DNA of 64,000 nucleotides from Cyclobacteriaceae bacterium. GTDB taxonomy: Bacteria; Bacteroidota; Bacteroidia; Cytophagales; Cyclobacteriaceae. The translations under genes were made by a program, and so were the position numbers. The stretch covers positions 124,001 to 188,000 of the forward strand of contig JAEUTZ010000002.1 of assembly GCA_016787725.1 (NCBI GenBank), given 5' to 3'. Below, piece by piece: positions 38,673-47,706 of this stretch. A model generated the notes under the pieces. That model ran no database searches. It was given only the letters and a program-made list of their open reading frames with translations, and had not been told where the DNA came from. Positions within the stretch are counted from its first letter, which is position 1, and every line of letters begins with the position of its first letter.

Positions 38673-41147
38673 TTGGCTGTTGATAAAACAAAGAACTTAG
38701 CCAATGACCTCTCCGTGTCTGAGGCAACATCCTCTTTGGCGAGAATTAAGGAGCTGGAGAAGGAATTGCAGCTTTGCCGGGCTGAACTTAAGTCGAATTC
38801 AAGTCGAATTAATAAACTCCTCAATTTAGTTATCAGCTATGCCCAGCTGGAATTTAAGGATAAGGTTATTGTAACCGAAAAAAGAGATGAGATTGATGCG
38901 TTGGGTGCATGCCTGGTTATTCTTGGAGAACAACTTAAATCTAAATTATCTCAATTAAAAGACAGCCAGCAACAATTTCACCGGCTGGTTGATGGGCTCA
39001 GTGTAGGTGTGTTACTACAGGATAAAGACGCCAGAATATTGATTAGCAACCCTACGGCATTTGAGTTGCTTGGACTCACTGAAGCGCAGTTGATAGGCAA
39101 AACATCTTTTGATCCTGACTGGAAGGTAACACATGAGGACGGTACTGATTTTCCGGGCCCTGAGCACCCGGTACCCAGGGCCATAGCCACGCTCACCCAG
39201 GTCAAAGATGAAATAATGGTGGTGTACAGACCATTGAAAGATGATTGGGTGTGGCTGCAAGTAAGCGCACTTCCCTTGTTGAATGAAAGCGGTGAGCTGA
39301 AGGAAGTCATTTGCTCCTTTATAGACATCACCCGGCAAAAACAAAATGAAAAAGAGTTATTGGACACCCGTACCCAATATCAAAGTTTATTGGACCTCAG
39401 TCCCTCGATAACCTATCGGGCAAGGGCATATGGTGACTTCGGAGTAAACTACATAAGCGAGAATATTAAAAAACAAACCGGATATGAACCTGCTGATTTT
39501 TTGAATGACTCGGGTTTTTGGCTCAACCATATACACCCGGATGATACTAGTCGCGTAATTGAGGCACTAGATAATATCCATGGAAATGATGTATGTGTGC
39601 TTGAATATAGATTTAAACACAAAAATGGATTGTACAGATGGATGCATGATGAGTTTCGCCAAATAAGGGTTCATCAGGGAAATACAAAAGAAATAATTGG
39701 CTCATGGATAGATATTCACACGTCTAAAGTTTATGAAGAAAAGATTGTGGCCAGTGAACGAATGCTGGCTAACAGCCAGGCGATAGCGCATATTGGAAGC
39801 TGGGTAAGGGATGTGGCTACGGGCAATCTCGATTGGTCGGATGAATTGTACCGGATATATGGAATCCCTCCTCAAAGTATAAAGATGTCCTATGATTTAT
39901 TCCTGAACAGGGTGCATCCTGAAGATAAAGAAAGTGAGATAAATAGGTTTGAAAAAGCGCTAAAAACAGGACAAGGAGACAGTTACCATCTTAAAATTAT
40001 CAAACCCAGTGGAGAAGTAAGAACATTGCATTGCCAACTTCAACCCGTACGGGATTCGCAGGGTAAAGTAGCCAGTTTAACGGGCACTTGTACCGATATT
40101 ACAGAAAGGGAATTAATGTTAAAAGAGATGAACATTCTCGCATTAATCGCAAAAAAGACTGATAATTCTGTAATTCTGACAGACAACTACGGTAAAATTG
40201 ATTGGGTCAATAATGCTTTCGAACGATTAACAGAATATAGCATTGATGAAATACTTGGTAAAAATTTACAACTGCTATATGGAGAAGCAACCGACCGTAG
40301 CACCGTTGAATACATGGAGACGCAAATTGCAAAGGGCGAAGGGTATCAATGTGAGATTGAAAAATATAGCAAAACGGGGAGAAGATATTGGGTAGTTATC
40401 CATGGGCAGCCCATATTAGATGAAAAGGGTAATGTAAGTCACTTTTTTAATATAGAAACTGACTTCACCAAAAATAAATTGGCGTATCAAAAGCTCGAGA
40501 AGATGGAGAGCGAAACCAGGGGTTTCGCCCGGCACCTGCATGAGACCTTAGAGCAGGAAAGAATCCGGATAGCCCGGGAAATTCACGATGAATTAGGCCA
40601 GCAACTGGTAGGCGTAAAGATGTCTATTTCTTCATTGAAGCAGTTTTATGAAAAAAATGAACCTGTACATCAACTGGTTAAAAATATTTTAAAAGATACG
40701 GACAATACGATCCGCTCCATACGCAAAATAACATTAGAGCTACGCCCCGCTCTGCTTGATTCATTGGGTTTGTTTGACGCCATTGAATGGTTGGTTATGG
40801 AATTTGGGTTGCGAACTGAAATTAAGTTCGACCATGAAATTGAAAAGTCGGATAAAGTGTATGATAAAGATATCTCAATCTGTTATTTCAGGATATGCCA
40901 GGAAGCATTAACCAACATCGTAAAGCATTCACAAGCTTCCATCGCAAGAGTTTGTTTATTCCATCAGGATAATAATCTGGTTATGATCATCAGTGACAAT
41001 GGCAAGGGAATTACTGAGAATCTTGAACCAAAAATGAGTTTGGGAATAATTGGCATGATGGAAAGAGCGCACTTAATCGGTGCTCAGTTTAAGATTAATC
41101 GACTGAACCCGCATGGAACAAAAATAGAACTAACGGTACAAATTTGA
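38673..41147 (+). CDS. Multi-PAS sensor histidine kinase, NarL/HisKA_3 type
   Basis: 824 residues, no membrane segment. An N-terminal coiled coil (about 15-105) is followed by four PAS domains (about 105-225, 232-350, 355-480, 480-600; for example QQQFHRLVDGLSVGVLLQDK and ISENIKKQTGYEPADFLN) and a HisKA_3 dimerisation domain with phospho-accepting H638 (RIAREIHDELGQQLVGVKMS) plus an HATPase (ISDNGKGI, MSLGIIGMMERAHLIGA). The start is TTG: TAG lies directly in front of it in frame and the first in-frame ATG is about 180 codons later. The downstream NarL-type regulator overlaps its stop codon and is the obvious partner. The PAS ligands are unknown. Confidence 0.9.
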   Translation: MAVDKTKNLANDLSVSEATSSLARIKELEKELQLCRAELKSNSSRINKLLNLVISYAQLEFKDKVIVTEKRDEIDALGACLVILGEQLKSKLSQLKDSQQQFHRLVDGLSVGVLLQDKDARILISNPTAFELLGLTEAQLIGKTSFDPDWKVTHEDGTDFPGPEHPVPRAIATLTQVKDEIMVVYRPLKDDWVWLQVSALPLLNESGELKEVICSFIDITRQKQNEKELLDTRTQYQSLLDLSPSITYRARAYGDFGVNYISENIKKQTGYEPADFLNDSGFWLNHIHPDDTSRVIEALDNIHGNDVCVLEYRFKHKNGLYRWMHDEFRQIRVHQGNTKEIIGSWIDIHTSKVYEEKIVASERMLANSQAIAHIGSWVRDVATGNLDWSDELYRIYGIPPQSIKMSYDLFLNRVHPEDKESEINRFEKALKTGQGDSYHLKIIKPSGEVRTLHCQLQPVRDSQGKVASLTGTCTDITERELMLKEMNILALIAKKTDNSVILTDNYGKIDWVNNAFERLTEYSIDEILGKNLQLLYGEATDRSTVEYMETQIAKGEGYQCEIEKYSKTGRRYWVVIHGQPILDEKGNVSHFFNIETDFTKNKLAYQKLEKMESETRGFARHLHETLEQERIRIAREIHDELGQQLVGVKMSISSLKQFYEKNEPVHQLVKNILKDTDNTIRSIRKITLELRPALLDSLGLFDAIEWLVMEFGLRTEIKFDHEIEKSDKVYDKDISICYFRICQEALTNIVKHSQASIARVCLFHQDNNLVMIISDNGKGITENLEPKMSLGIIGMMERAHLIGAQFKINRLNPHGTKIELTVQI

Positions 41148-41782
41148 TTGGGAAGAAGAAAATATTAATCGTAGATGACCATTCAGCAGTACGCAATGGG
41201 TTAAAGCTGATTCTGCAAAGCAGGTTTGAAAATCTTTATTTTGGAGAAGCAGAAAGTGCTCGTCAATGCGTTAGCCAATTATCACAAGAGCGCTGGGATA
41301 TGATTATTCTGGATATTAATTTACCTGACAAAAATGGATTGGAACTACTAAATGAAATAAAAGAAAAGGGAATTACTGTGCCAGTCCTTATCTTCTCATT
41401 TCACCCGGAAGATCAAATAGCAATCAGGGCGATCAGGTTAGGGGCGCACGGCTACGTGGCTAAAGACGCGACTGACTCCGAACTTATTCTTGCAGTTGAC
41501 ATGGTCCTCCATGGAAATAAATATGTGTCAAAGAGAATAGCTTCGCTGATGATAACCAATATCCAGAACGGTCAAGAAAAAGAGCCTCATGAACTCTTAT
41601 CGGAAAGGGAATTTCACACTTTCATGGCGATAGCCTTAGGAAAACCAATTTCATCTTTGGCGGAAGAACTATCATTAAGCATTTCAACAGTGAATACTTA
41701 TAGAGCAAGGGTTTTGGACAAAATGAACATGAAATCAAACGCGGAAATAATTCGCTATGCTATTGAAAATAAATTGATTTAG
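41144..41782 (+). CDS. NarL/FixJ family response regulator
   Basis: 212 residues. Receiver domain with phospho-acceptor D57 (WDMIILDINLPDKNG) and K in VAKDAT, then a LuxR-type helix-turn-helix at about 150-212 (LLSEREFHTFMAIALGKPI, AEELSLSISTVNTYRARVLDKM). The start is a TTG overlapping the kinase stop (TTGA), so the two are translationally coupled, forming a two-component pair. Targets are unknown. The 211-base gap behind it has a small inverted repeat GTAGTA-TGTTC-TACTAC at 41874-41890. Confidence 0.93.
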   Translation: MIGKKKILIVDDHSAVRNGLKLILQSRFENLYFGEAESARQCVSQLSQERWDMIILDINLPDKNGLELLNEIKEKGITVPVLIFSFHPEDQIAIRAIRLGAHGYVAKDATDSELILAVDMVLHGNKYVSKRIASLMITNIQNGQEKEPHELLSEREFHTFMAIALGKPISSLAEELSLSISTVNTYRARVLDKMNMKSNAEIIRYAIENKLI

Positions 41783-41993
41783 TGTCCCAGTTAATATATT
41801 AATCCTCAAGTATTCTACTTTATTCCTGCCTGGTTTAACATCTTCATGTAATTCAAGGTTTACTTAGGATCACGTAGTATGTTCTACTACATCAGTGTAA
41901 GGTTTTTACTACACGAAGCTATCTATTTCTTAGTTAATTTTAAATGACTTACGGATTAGGTTGTTTATCTAGCTACAGGAACTTCATAATTCA

Positions 41994-42266
41994 ATGTTTG
42001 CGATTGATAAAATGATGGATGCGCTGCACAATATGATCATTTGGGTGGCAGGACCTCCATCCCAATTCAAAGTACAGGATGCCGTTCAGTTAAAAGAAGG
42101 AAGCGGTGAATTAATGATCATCATTGAAGTAATAAACGAACGCGGCATGAAAGAACCGCTATTGTATTGTCATTGGACTGAAAATGGTAAGATCAACCGG
42201 ACGAATTTATTTCACGAACACAAATTGGAATTTTTTGATTGGAACAAAGCCAATAAGAACAAATAA
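41994..42266 (+). CDS. Small DUF2158-like protein
   Basis: 90 residues. The pattern FKVQDAVQLKEGSGELMIIIEVINER followed by LYCHWTENGKINRTNLFHEHKLEFF fits the small DUF2158 family (a short SH3-like beta domain). No function is known for it. It lies 20 bases ahead of the STAS-like protein gene and is probably co-transcribed with it and with the CHASE3 kinase gene. Confidence 0.62.
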   Translation: MFAIDKMMDALHNMIIWVAGPPSQFKVQDAVQLKEGSGELMIIIEVINERGMKEPLLYCHWTENGKINRTNLFHEHKLEFFDWNKANKNK

Positions 42267-42286
42267 ATTAATTATTACAAGGACAC

Positions 42287-42715
42287 ATGACCTATAAACC
42301 TCTTTTGCAACCATCGTCAAAGGTTGATTTTTTCAATCTGCCTGCCTCTATCGATTGGCTTGATGAGGACGGTATTTCTTATTCTGTTTCTAAGGAGAAG
42401 ACCAATAAAATACCAATAAGAATAAAGGCTAATAGAAAAGTGATAAATGCCTGGGAAATAAAGAAATTAGCTGTTCTTAATGATGTCACCCACATTACAC
42501 CCGGCAGACACCACCTTTACGATACAATATCTGGAGGTCTTCCAATTTTTGTCATAAGGTTGGCGCTCATTTTCAATTCACTACTGGGTTTGATGGTTGC
42601 AAAGCTGTTTTCTTTTATAAAGCGACATCCGTATCCGGTACGGGAATTTAAAAGTGATGTGGCTGCACATGCCTGGTTGAAAGAGTATTCAAATATCAAT
42701 GCCAATGCTCGTTAA
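42287..42715 (+). CDS. STAS/SpoIIAA-like small protein
   Basis: 142 residues. The order 'SIDWLDEDGISYSVSKEK', a lysine-rich strand, 'VINAWEIKKLAVLNDVTHITPG', and 'KLFSFIKRHPYPVREFKSDVAAHAWLKEY' resembles a Bacteroidota family of SpoIIAA/STAS-like proteins found next to histidine kinases. Such folds bind kinases or phosphatases in signalling. This match is from pattern memory, so moderate. It overlaps the next gene, a CHASE3 kinase, by 17 bases in another frame, indicating coupled translation. Confidence 0.55.
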   Translation: MTYKPLLQPSSKVDFFNLPASIDWLDEDGISYSVSKEKTNKIPIRIKANRKVINAWEIKKLAVLNDVTHITPGRHHLYDTISGGLPIFVIRLALIFNSLLGLMVAKLFSFIKRHPYPVREFKSDVAAHAWLKEYSNINANAR

Positions 42716-44492
42716 GCTGAAACAAAAACTTGGATTGAGTTTTGAATTCATGTTGCTTATTGGGTTCTTAATTACCATTACCATATTCTCCATTTTAAGT
42801 TTCTACGTTTATCGCAACAATCAGGCACTACTAGAATCTGCAAGAAAAGTGGCACATACCAACGAAGTGTTGCTGGCAACCGAGAGATTACTGGAAGATT
42901 TATTTCAAGCAGAGACCGGACAACGGGGGTATATCATCACCGGTGACAGTCTTTTTCTTTCTCCATACAACGATGCCATAGATTCAGTCAATTATCACTT
43001 TAATAACCTGAAGGAGCTAACATCCGACAATCCAGAGCTGCAAGCCGATTTACGAGAACTTGGACCTGTGATAGACCAAAGGCTGCAAATCATGACCAAA
43101 ACTCTGGAGGTAAGACGAGATGAAGGGTTTGAATCAGCTAAAAGATCGCTTCAGACGTTACTCGGCAGAACCTTGATGATGCGAATCAGACAAGTTATTG
43201 GAAAGATGCAAGCCGCGGAAAAGAAGTTACTAACCAATAGGAAGGAGCAGACTGAACGTGATATTGTGACATTCAATGTTGCGTATTTAACTTCCATGAG
43301 CATTACAGGCATATTTCTGATTGGGTTATTCTTCATGATTTACAACAACCTAAAAAAACGTCAAGTATTAGAAGACGACTTGAAAAGAAATATTGAAACT
43401 CAAAGAAAATTAAGTGAAGAACTAGCGAAGATATCAAATAAACTGACTGTAGCAAATCGTTCAGGTGGTGTTGGAATTTGGGAATGGGATATTGTGAATA
43501 ACATTTTGATTTGGGATCATCAAATGTACCAGTTATATGGTATCACTGAAGATTCTTTCGGTGGTGCGTACGAGTCCTGGCAACAGGGGCTTCATCCAGA
43601 TGACGTAGAACGTTGCAATATTGAAATTCAAGAAGCATTAGAAGGAAAAAGAAAATTTGACTCTGAGTTTAGAGTAGTCTGGCCGGACTCAACTATTCAC
43701 TACATTAAAGGTAATGGCACCATTGAAAGAGATGAAAAAGGAAATCCACTATTCATGATCGGCACAAACTGGGATATAACCAACCTTAAAGAACGTGAAC
43801 ATGAAGTGGAGAATTTGAACAAGGAATTAGAATCGTTTTGCTATTCTGTTTCCCATGATTTACGCGCACCTCTGCGTTCGATCAATGGATATACCAGTGC
43901 TCTGATGGAAGATTATGCAGATAAATTCGATCACGAAGGAAAGCGCCTATTGGGCACTGTGATCAATAGCGCCAAGCGTATGGGGCAACTCATTGATGAC
44001 TTGCTGAATTTCTCCAAAATGGGAAGGCAACCACTTTCCAGAATTGAGTTGAATATGGATGTTTTAGTAAAGCAAATCGCAAGTGAATTGGTGGCGGAAG
44101 AAAATGGCAGAAGCATCGAGCTGGAAATAAAACCGTTGGGAAAGGTTAAGGCAGATGCCAGCATGTTGCAGCAAGTTTGGGTTAATCTATTGTCCAATGC
44201 GTTGAAGTATTCACAAAAAAAGGAAAAATCAGTGATCAAGGTTGGACGCAGGGATGACAAAAATAAGGGAAACATATTTTATGTAAGTGACAATGGGGCT
44301 GGGTTTGACATGGCCTATGGCCATAAATTGTTTGGCGTTTTTCAAAGACTACACAAGGTGAGAGAGTTTGAAGGAACCGGTGTAGGCCTGGCACTTGCAA
44401 AAAGAATCATCAACAAACATGACGGTGACATTTGGGCAGAGGCAGAAGTGGACAAGGGAGCCACCTTTTACTTTAGTCTTCCGGATGTTTAA
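42699..44492 (+). CDS. CHASE3-PAS sensor histidine kinase
   Basis: 597 residues. Membrane segment 1 (about 15-37), periplasmic CHASE3 domain (about 40-185, with LFQAETGQRGYIITGDSLFLSPY), membrane segment 2 (about 195-217), PAS domain (about 240-355), HisKA with phospho-accepting H386 (FCYSVSHDLRAPLRSINGYT) and HATPase (VWVNLLSNALKYS, VSDNGAGFDM, GTGVGLALAKRI). The FCYSVSHDLRAPLRSI form is the phytochrome-type kinase often paired with Rcp1-like receivers; the receiver gene at 44613, which follows after 120 bases, is thus a plausible partner. Either of two closely placed ATG codons (42699, 42705) could be the start. Confidence 0.93.
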   Translation: MPMLVKLKQKLGLSFEFMLLIGFLITITIFSILSFYVYRNNQALLESARKVAHTNEVLLATERLLEDLFQAETGQRGYIITGDSLFLSPYNDAIDSVNYHFNNLKELTSDNPELQADLRELGPVIDQRLQIMTKTLEVRRDEGFESAKRSLQTLLGRTLMMRIRQVIGKMQAAEKKLLTNRKEQTERDIVTFNVAYLTSMSITGIFLIGLFFMIYNNLKKRQVLEDDLKRNIETQRKLSEELAKISNKLTVANRSGGVGIWEWDIVNNILIWDHQMYQLYGITEDSFGGAYESWQQGLHPDDVERCNIEIQEALEGKRKFDSEFRVVWPDSTIHYIKGNGTIERDEKGNPLFMIGTNWDITNLKEREHEVENLNKELESFCYSVSHDLRAPLRSINGYTSALMEDYADKFDHEGKRLLGTVINSAKRMGQLIDDLLNFSKMGRQPLSRIELNMDVLVKQIASELVAEENGRSIELEIKPLGKVKADASMLQQVWVNLLSNALKYSQKKEKSVIKVGRRDDKNKGNIFYVSDNGAGFDMAYGHKLFGVFQRLHKVREFEGTGVGLALAKRIINKHDGDIWAEAEVDKGATFYFSLPDV

Positions 44493-44612
44493 CAATTAGT
44501 TAACGAAAAGAAAATATGTGTTGGTGATGTTTAGATTCTAATATTAAAGCAAACTGTTGAATGGATACCTTGGTTGATAGTTCAATTGGTTATATAAGAA
44601 ATTGAAAAAGTA

Positions 44613-45050
44613 ATGAAAAACAAAATGGTAGATATTTTATTGGTAGACGACAGCATGGAAGATGCTGAAATGGCAATCAGGGCACTAAAGAAAAGTAATC
44701 TGGCTAACAATCTGCTGCACCTCGAAGATGGGGAAGCGGCATTGAATTACTTCTACGGTGAAGACAAAGATCAAACTAATATTCCAAAGATTATTCTGCT
44801 AGATCTTAAAATGCCAAAGGTTGACGGCATTGAGGTATTAAGACGGCTGAAAGGCGATGAGAAATTCAGTAGAATCCCGGTTGTAGTCATGACATCTTCA
44901 AAGGAGGAAAAAGATATTGTGGAGACTTACCGGCTCGGTGTCAATGCTTATATCGTTAAGCCTGTTGATGTGGAAAAATTTATTAAGGCAGTTACGGATG
45001 TTGGCTTTTTTTGGTTAGTCATGAACGAAGTTCCACATGATATGAGATAA
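44613..45050 (+). CDS. Single-domain response regulator (Rcp1-like receiver)
   Basis: 145 residues, only a receiver domain: VDDSMEDAEMAIRALKKSNL, phospho-acceptor D64 (IILLDLKMPKVDG), MTSSKEEKD and YIVKPV. It is similar over its whole length to the receiver at 38105, so the two are paralogues. It stands between a CHASE3 kinase and a receiver-kinase fusion and probably carries phosphate between them (inference). The next gene begins 33 bases later. Confidence 0.93.
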   Translation: MKNKMVDILLVDDSMEDAEMAIRALKKSNLANNLLHLEDGEAALNYFYGEDKDQTNIPKIILLDLKMPKVDGIEVLRRLKGDEKFSRIPVVVMTSSKEEKDIVETYRLGVNAYIVKPVDVEKFIKAVTDVGFFWLVMNEVPHDMR

Positions 45051-45083
45051 TAACGAGTAGGCGCTAATTTTTTCAGGAAGGCG

Positions 45084-46205
45084 ATGATGGAGAAGATTAA
45101 AATATTATTGTTGGAAGACTCTGAAGATGATGCCGGACTCGTCTCATTGGCACTAAAGCGCGATGGGATTTCCTTTGAGTTGTTGCGTGTGGAGAGCAAA
45201 GATGAATTCATTCAGACGCTTAATCAATATAAACCAAATGTAATACTTTCTGATCACGCTTTGCCTCAATTTAATTCTATTGAAGCATTCAAAGTGTATA
45301 AAGAGAAAGGGATCGGTGTTCCATTTATTCTTGTTACCGGTACGGTGTCGGAGGAATTTGCCGTTAATGTGCTTAAGCAGGGGGTGGATGACTATATTTT
45401 GAAAAGCAACTTGTCGCGTCTGTCATCCTCCATTTTAAGCGCCATGGGCAAGCGCAAGGCTGAAAATGAAAAATTAGAAGCACACCAAAAACTTGAGATA
45501 CAGAATGAAGCGCTTCAAAAGATCAATAAGGAATTGGATAATTTCGTCTATAGCGTTTCTCATAATTTAAGATCTCCTCTTTTATCAGTGCTTGGCCTTA
45601 TCGACATTTTATCCAAAGATACTCATCCTGGACCCGATGCAATTCCCATTATTCAAATGATGAAAAACAGCGTGCTTCAGCTGGACAAGACCTTACAAGA
45701 TATTATTGAATACTCTCATAATACCCACAATGAAATAACAAAAGAAAAGATTGATTGGAAAAAGATAATAGCCGATGTATTTGACCATTTTAATCATTAT
45801 AATCAATTTCATAAAATCCAACGTAGCATTGACTTAAAGGAAGAAGTTCCCACCATTTCTGATTCCAGAAGAATATCAATTTTGCTAAGAAATATTATTT
45901 CCAATGCAATCAACTATTCGGATGAAAAGCGAGAAAAACCATTGATTAACCTTAGCGTCTCCGTGGTAAAAAACCATGCTACCATTACAGTTGAGGATAA
46001 CGGAGTTGGTATTGATCCTGACTCCATATCAAATGTTTTCAATATGTTCTATAGGGCAAGCACAAAAAGCGTAGGGGCTGGTTTAGGACTTTACGTTGCA
46101 AAAGAAGTAATCACGAAACTGAATGGAACTATTAAGATCCATTCGGAGCTTTCAAAGGGTACCAAAGTGGTAATGACCATTCCGAATTACAGCAATGAGC
46201 AATAG
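45084..46205 (+). CDS. Receiver-histidine kinase fusion protein
   Basis: 373 residues, soluble. A receiver domain (residues 1-120, phospho-acceptor D57 in NVILSDHALPQF; VTGTVSEE and YILKSNLSRL) is followed by a short coiled coil, then HisKA with H160 (FVYSVSHNLRSPLLSVLGLI) and an HATPase domain (NIISNAINYSD, VEDNGVGIDPDS, GAGLGLYVAKEV). The receiver-first order is that of a kinase switched by an incoming phosphate. An ATG directly after the first ATG is an alternative start. The adenylate cyclase gene overlaps its end by 11 bases. Confidence 0.9.
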   Translation: MMEKIKILLLEDSEDDAGLVSLALKRDGISFELLRVESKDEFIQTLNQYKPNVILSDHALPQFNSIEAFKVYKEKGIGVPFILVTGTVSEEFAVNVLKQGVDDYILKSNLSRLSSSILSAMGKRKAENEKLEAHQKLEIQNEALQKINKELDNFVYSVSHNLRSPLLSVLGLIDILSKDTHPGPDAIPIIQMMKNSVLQLDKTLQDIIEYSHNTHNEITKEKIDWKKIIADVFDHFNHYNQFHKIQRSIDLKEEVPTISDSRRISILLRNIISNAINYSDEKREKPLINLSVSVVKNHATITVEDNGVGIDPDSISNVFNMFYRASTKSVGAGLGLYVAKEVITKLNGTIKIHSELSKGTKVVMTIPNYSNEQ

Positions 46206-47706
46206 TTATAACAAAGTAAGTGCGTTGGTAAATGACCTCAACCTAAACGAAGTGCTAAACAGCATGACGGATTCATTTATCATTATCATTAATCCTGAAG
46301 CCATTGTTTTGTTTCTTAATAGAAAAGCTAATGAATATAAATATCTGGACTATCCTATTCAAGTAGGGTGTTCATTGTTTGAAGCCATACTTGACTCAAG
46401 GAAGGAGATAATTAAAGAACTCCTAGACGGCCTGCTGGCAACCGGAAAACCATTTCGAACTAATGTTACTAAGATGGAAGATGGGATAATGGTTCATTTT
46501 GAAATTAGTTACAGGCCGATTTTAAATAATGAAGAAGATATTACCCACGTATTAATTGAAGCCAGGGATGTCTCAGTAGAGAAGATATCTGGCAATAAGA
46601 TCAAAAGAGTAGCAGGAGATTTTACCAGATTAGTTGAACATGCCAATGCAGTGATCATCGGAACGGACAGCCAGGGATACATTACAGATTGGAATGAAAA
46701 GAGTAATGAAGTCACCGGATATTCGAAAAGTGAAGCTTTTGCCAGGAAATTTGCTGAGCTACTCGAAATCAAAATGAATTCAAAGTTTGAATCCGCTTTT
46801 GCTGAATTGTTGTATGGTAAGTCTATGGCCAATTTTGAATTGTCAATTCAAGGAAAGGCGGGACAGGTAATAAATCTTTTGATGAATGCCACTCCCAGGA
46901 AAAATCTTGCGGATAAAGTTGATGGCATTTTGTTTATAGGACAGGACATCACAGAACTAATCGCTTATCGCAAATCACTGGAAAAAAAAGTTGCCGAACG
47001 AACACTTAAACTTCGCCAATCAAATTTGGAAATCAGACAACAAAACGAACTTATTGAAAAGGAGCGCAAAAAGTCAGATCAATTGTTACAAAACATATTG
47101 CCAGAATTTGTGGCATCGGAAATAAAAGAGAAGGGGCACGTTGCTCCCCGTCATTTTGAATCAGCTACCATACTGTTTGCAGATTTGGTGGGTTTCACTG
47201 AGTTATGTAAGGGATTGAGTCCGGAAGATATACTATATGAATTGAACTATATCGTAGTGGGTTTTGATATGATCATTGAGAAGTGCGGTCTTGAGAAAAT
47301 AAAAACCATAGGGGATGGGTACATGGCAGTAGGAGGATTGCCCATTCCAAATTCAACACATCCATCCGATGCGGTTCATGCCGGTCTGGAGATGATTAAT
47401 TATATAAATCGGGTAAACGAGAACAATAAAATTACAAACAAACCTCCATGGCAAGCAAGAGTTGGAATCCATACTGGTGAACTAACGGCCGGGGTGATTG
47501 GAAAAATAAAATTTGCATATGATGTATGGGGTGGTTCGGTAAATACAGCCAGTCGGATGGAATCAGCATCTGAGAAAGGTAAGGTGAATATCTCAAGTGC
47601 AACGTATGAGCTTGTAAAAAATGAATTTAATTGTGTTCATCGTGGTGCAATATGGGTGAAGAATATGGGAGAGTTACAGATGTACTATGTTAACGGACCC
47701 AAATGA
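46195..47706 (+). CDS. PAS-containing class III adenylate cyclase
   Basis: 503 residues, no membrane segment. Two PAS-like domains (about 20-130 and 140-265, with ANAVIIGTDSQGYITDWNEKSN), a coiled coil (about 265-310) and a class III cyclase domain (about 320-495). Metal-binding D330 (LFADLVGFTEL) and D374 (TIGDGYMAVGG), adenine-selecting K370 and D443 (AYDVWGGSV), and transition-state N450 and R454 (NTASRME) are all present, so an active adenylate cyclase rather than a guanylate cyclase is predicted. It overlaps the kinase before it and, by ATGA, the cyclic-nucleotide-binding protein behind it. Thus its product probably acts on that neighbour. Confidence 0.92.
   Translation: MSNSYNKVSALVNDLNLNEVLNSMTDSFIIIINPEAIVLFLNRKANEYKYLDYPIQVGCSLFEAILDSRKEIIKELLDGLLATGKPFRTNVTKMEDGIMVHFEISYRPILNNEEDITHVLIEARDVSVEKISGNKIKRVAGDFTRLVEHANAVIIGTDSQGYITDWNEKSNEVTGYSKSEAFARKFAELLEIKMNSKFESAFAELLYGKSMANFELSIQGKAGQVINLLMNATPRKNLADKVDGILFIGQDITELIAYRKSLEKKVAERTLKLRQSNLEIRQQNELIEKERKKSDQLLQNILPEFVASEIKEKGHVAPRHFESATILFADLVGFTELCKGLSPEDILYELNYIVVGFDMIIEKCGLEKIKTIGDGYMAVGGLPIPNSTHPSDAVHAGLEMINYINRVNENNKITNKPPWQARVGIHTGELTAGVIGKIKFAYDVWGGSVNTASRMESASEKGKVNISSATYELVKNEFNCVHRGAIWVKNMGELQMYYVNGPK

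Noticed and set aside
41874-41890. Inverted repeat GTAGTA/TACTAC behind the NarL-type regulator
   Set aside because: Short 6-base arms and no T-run; could be chance in A+T-rich sequence.
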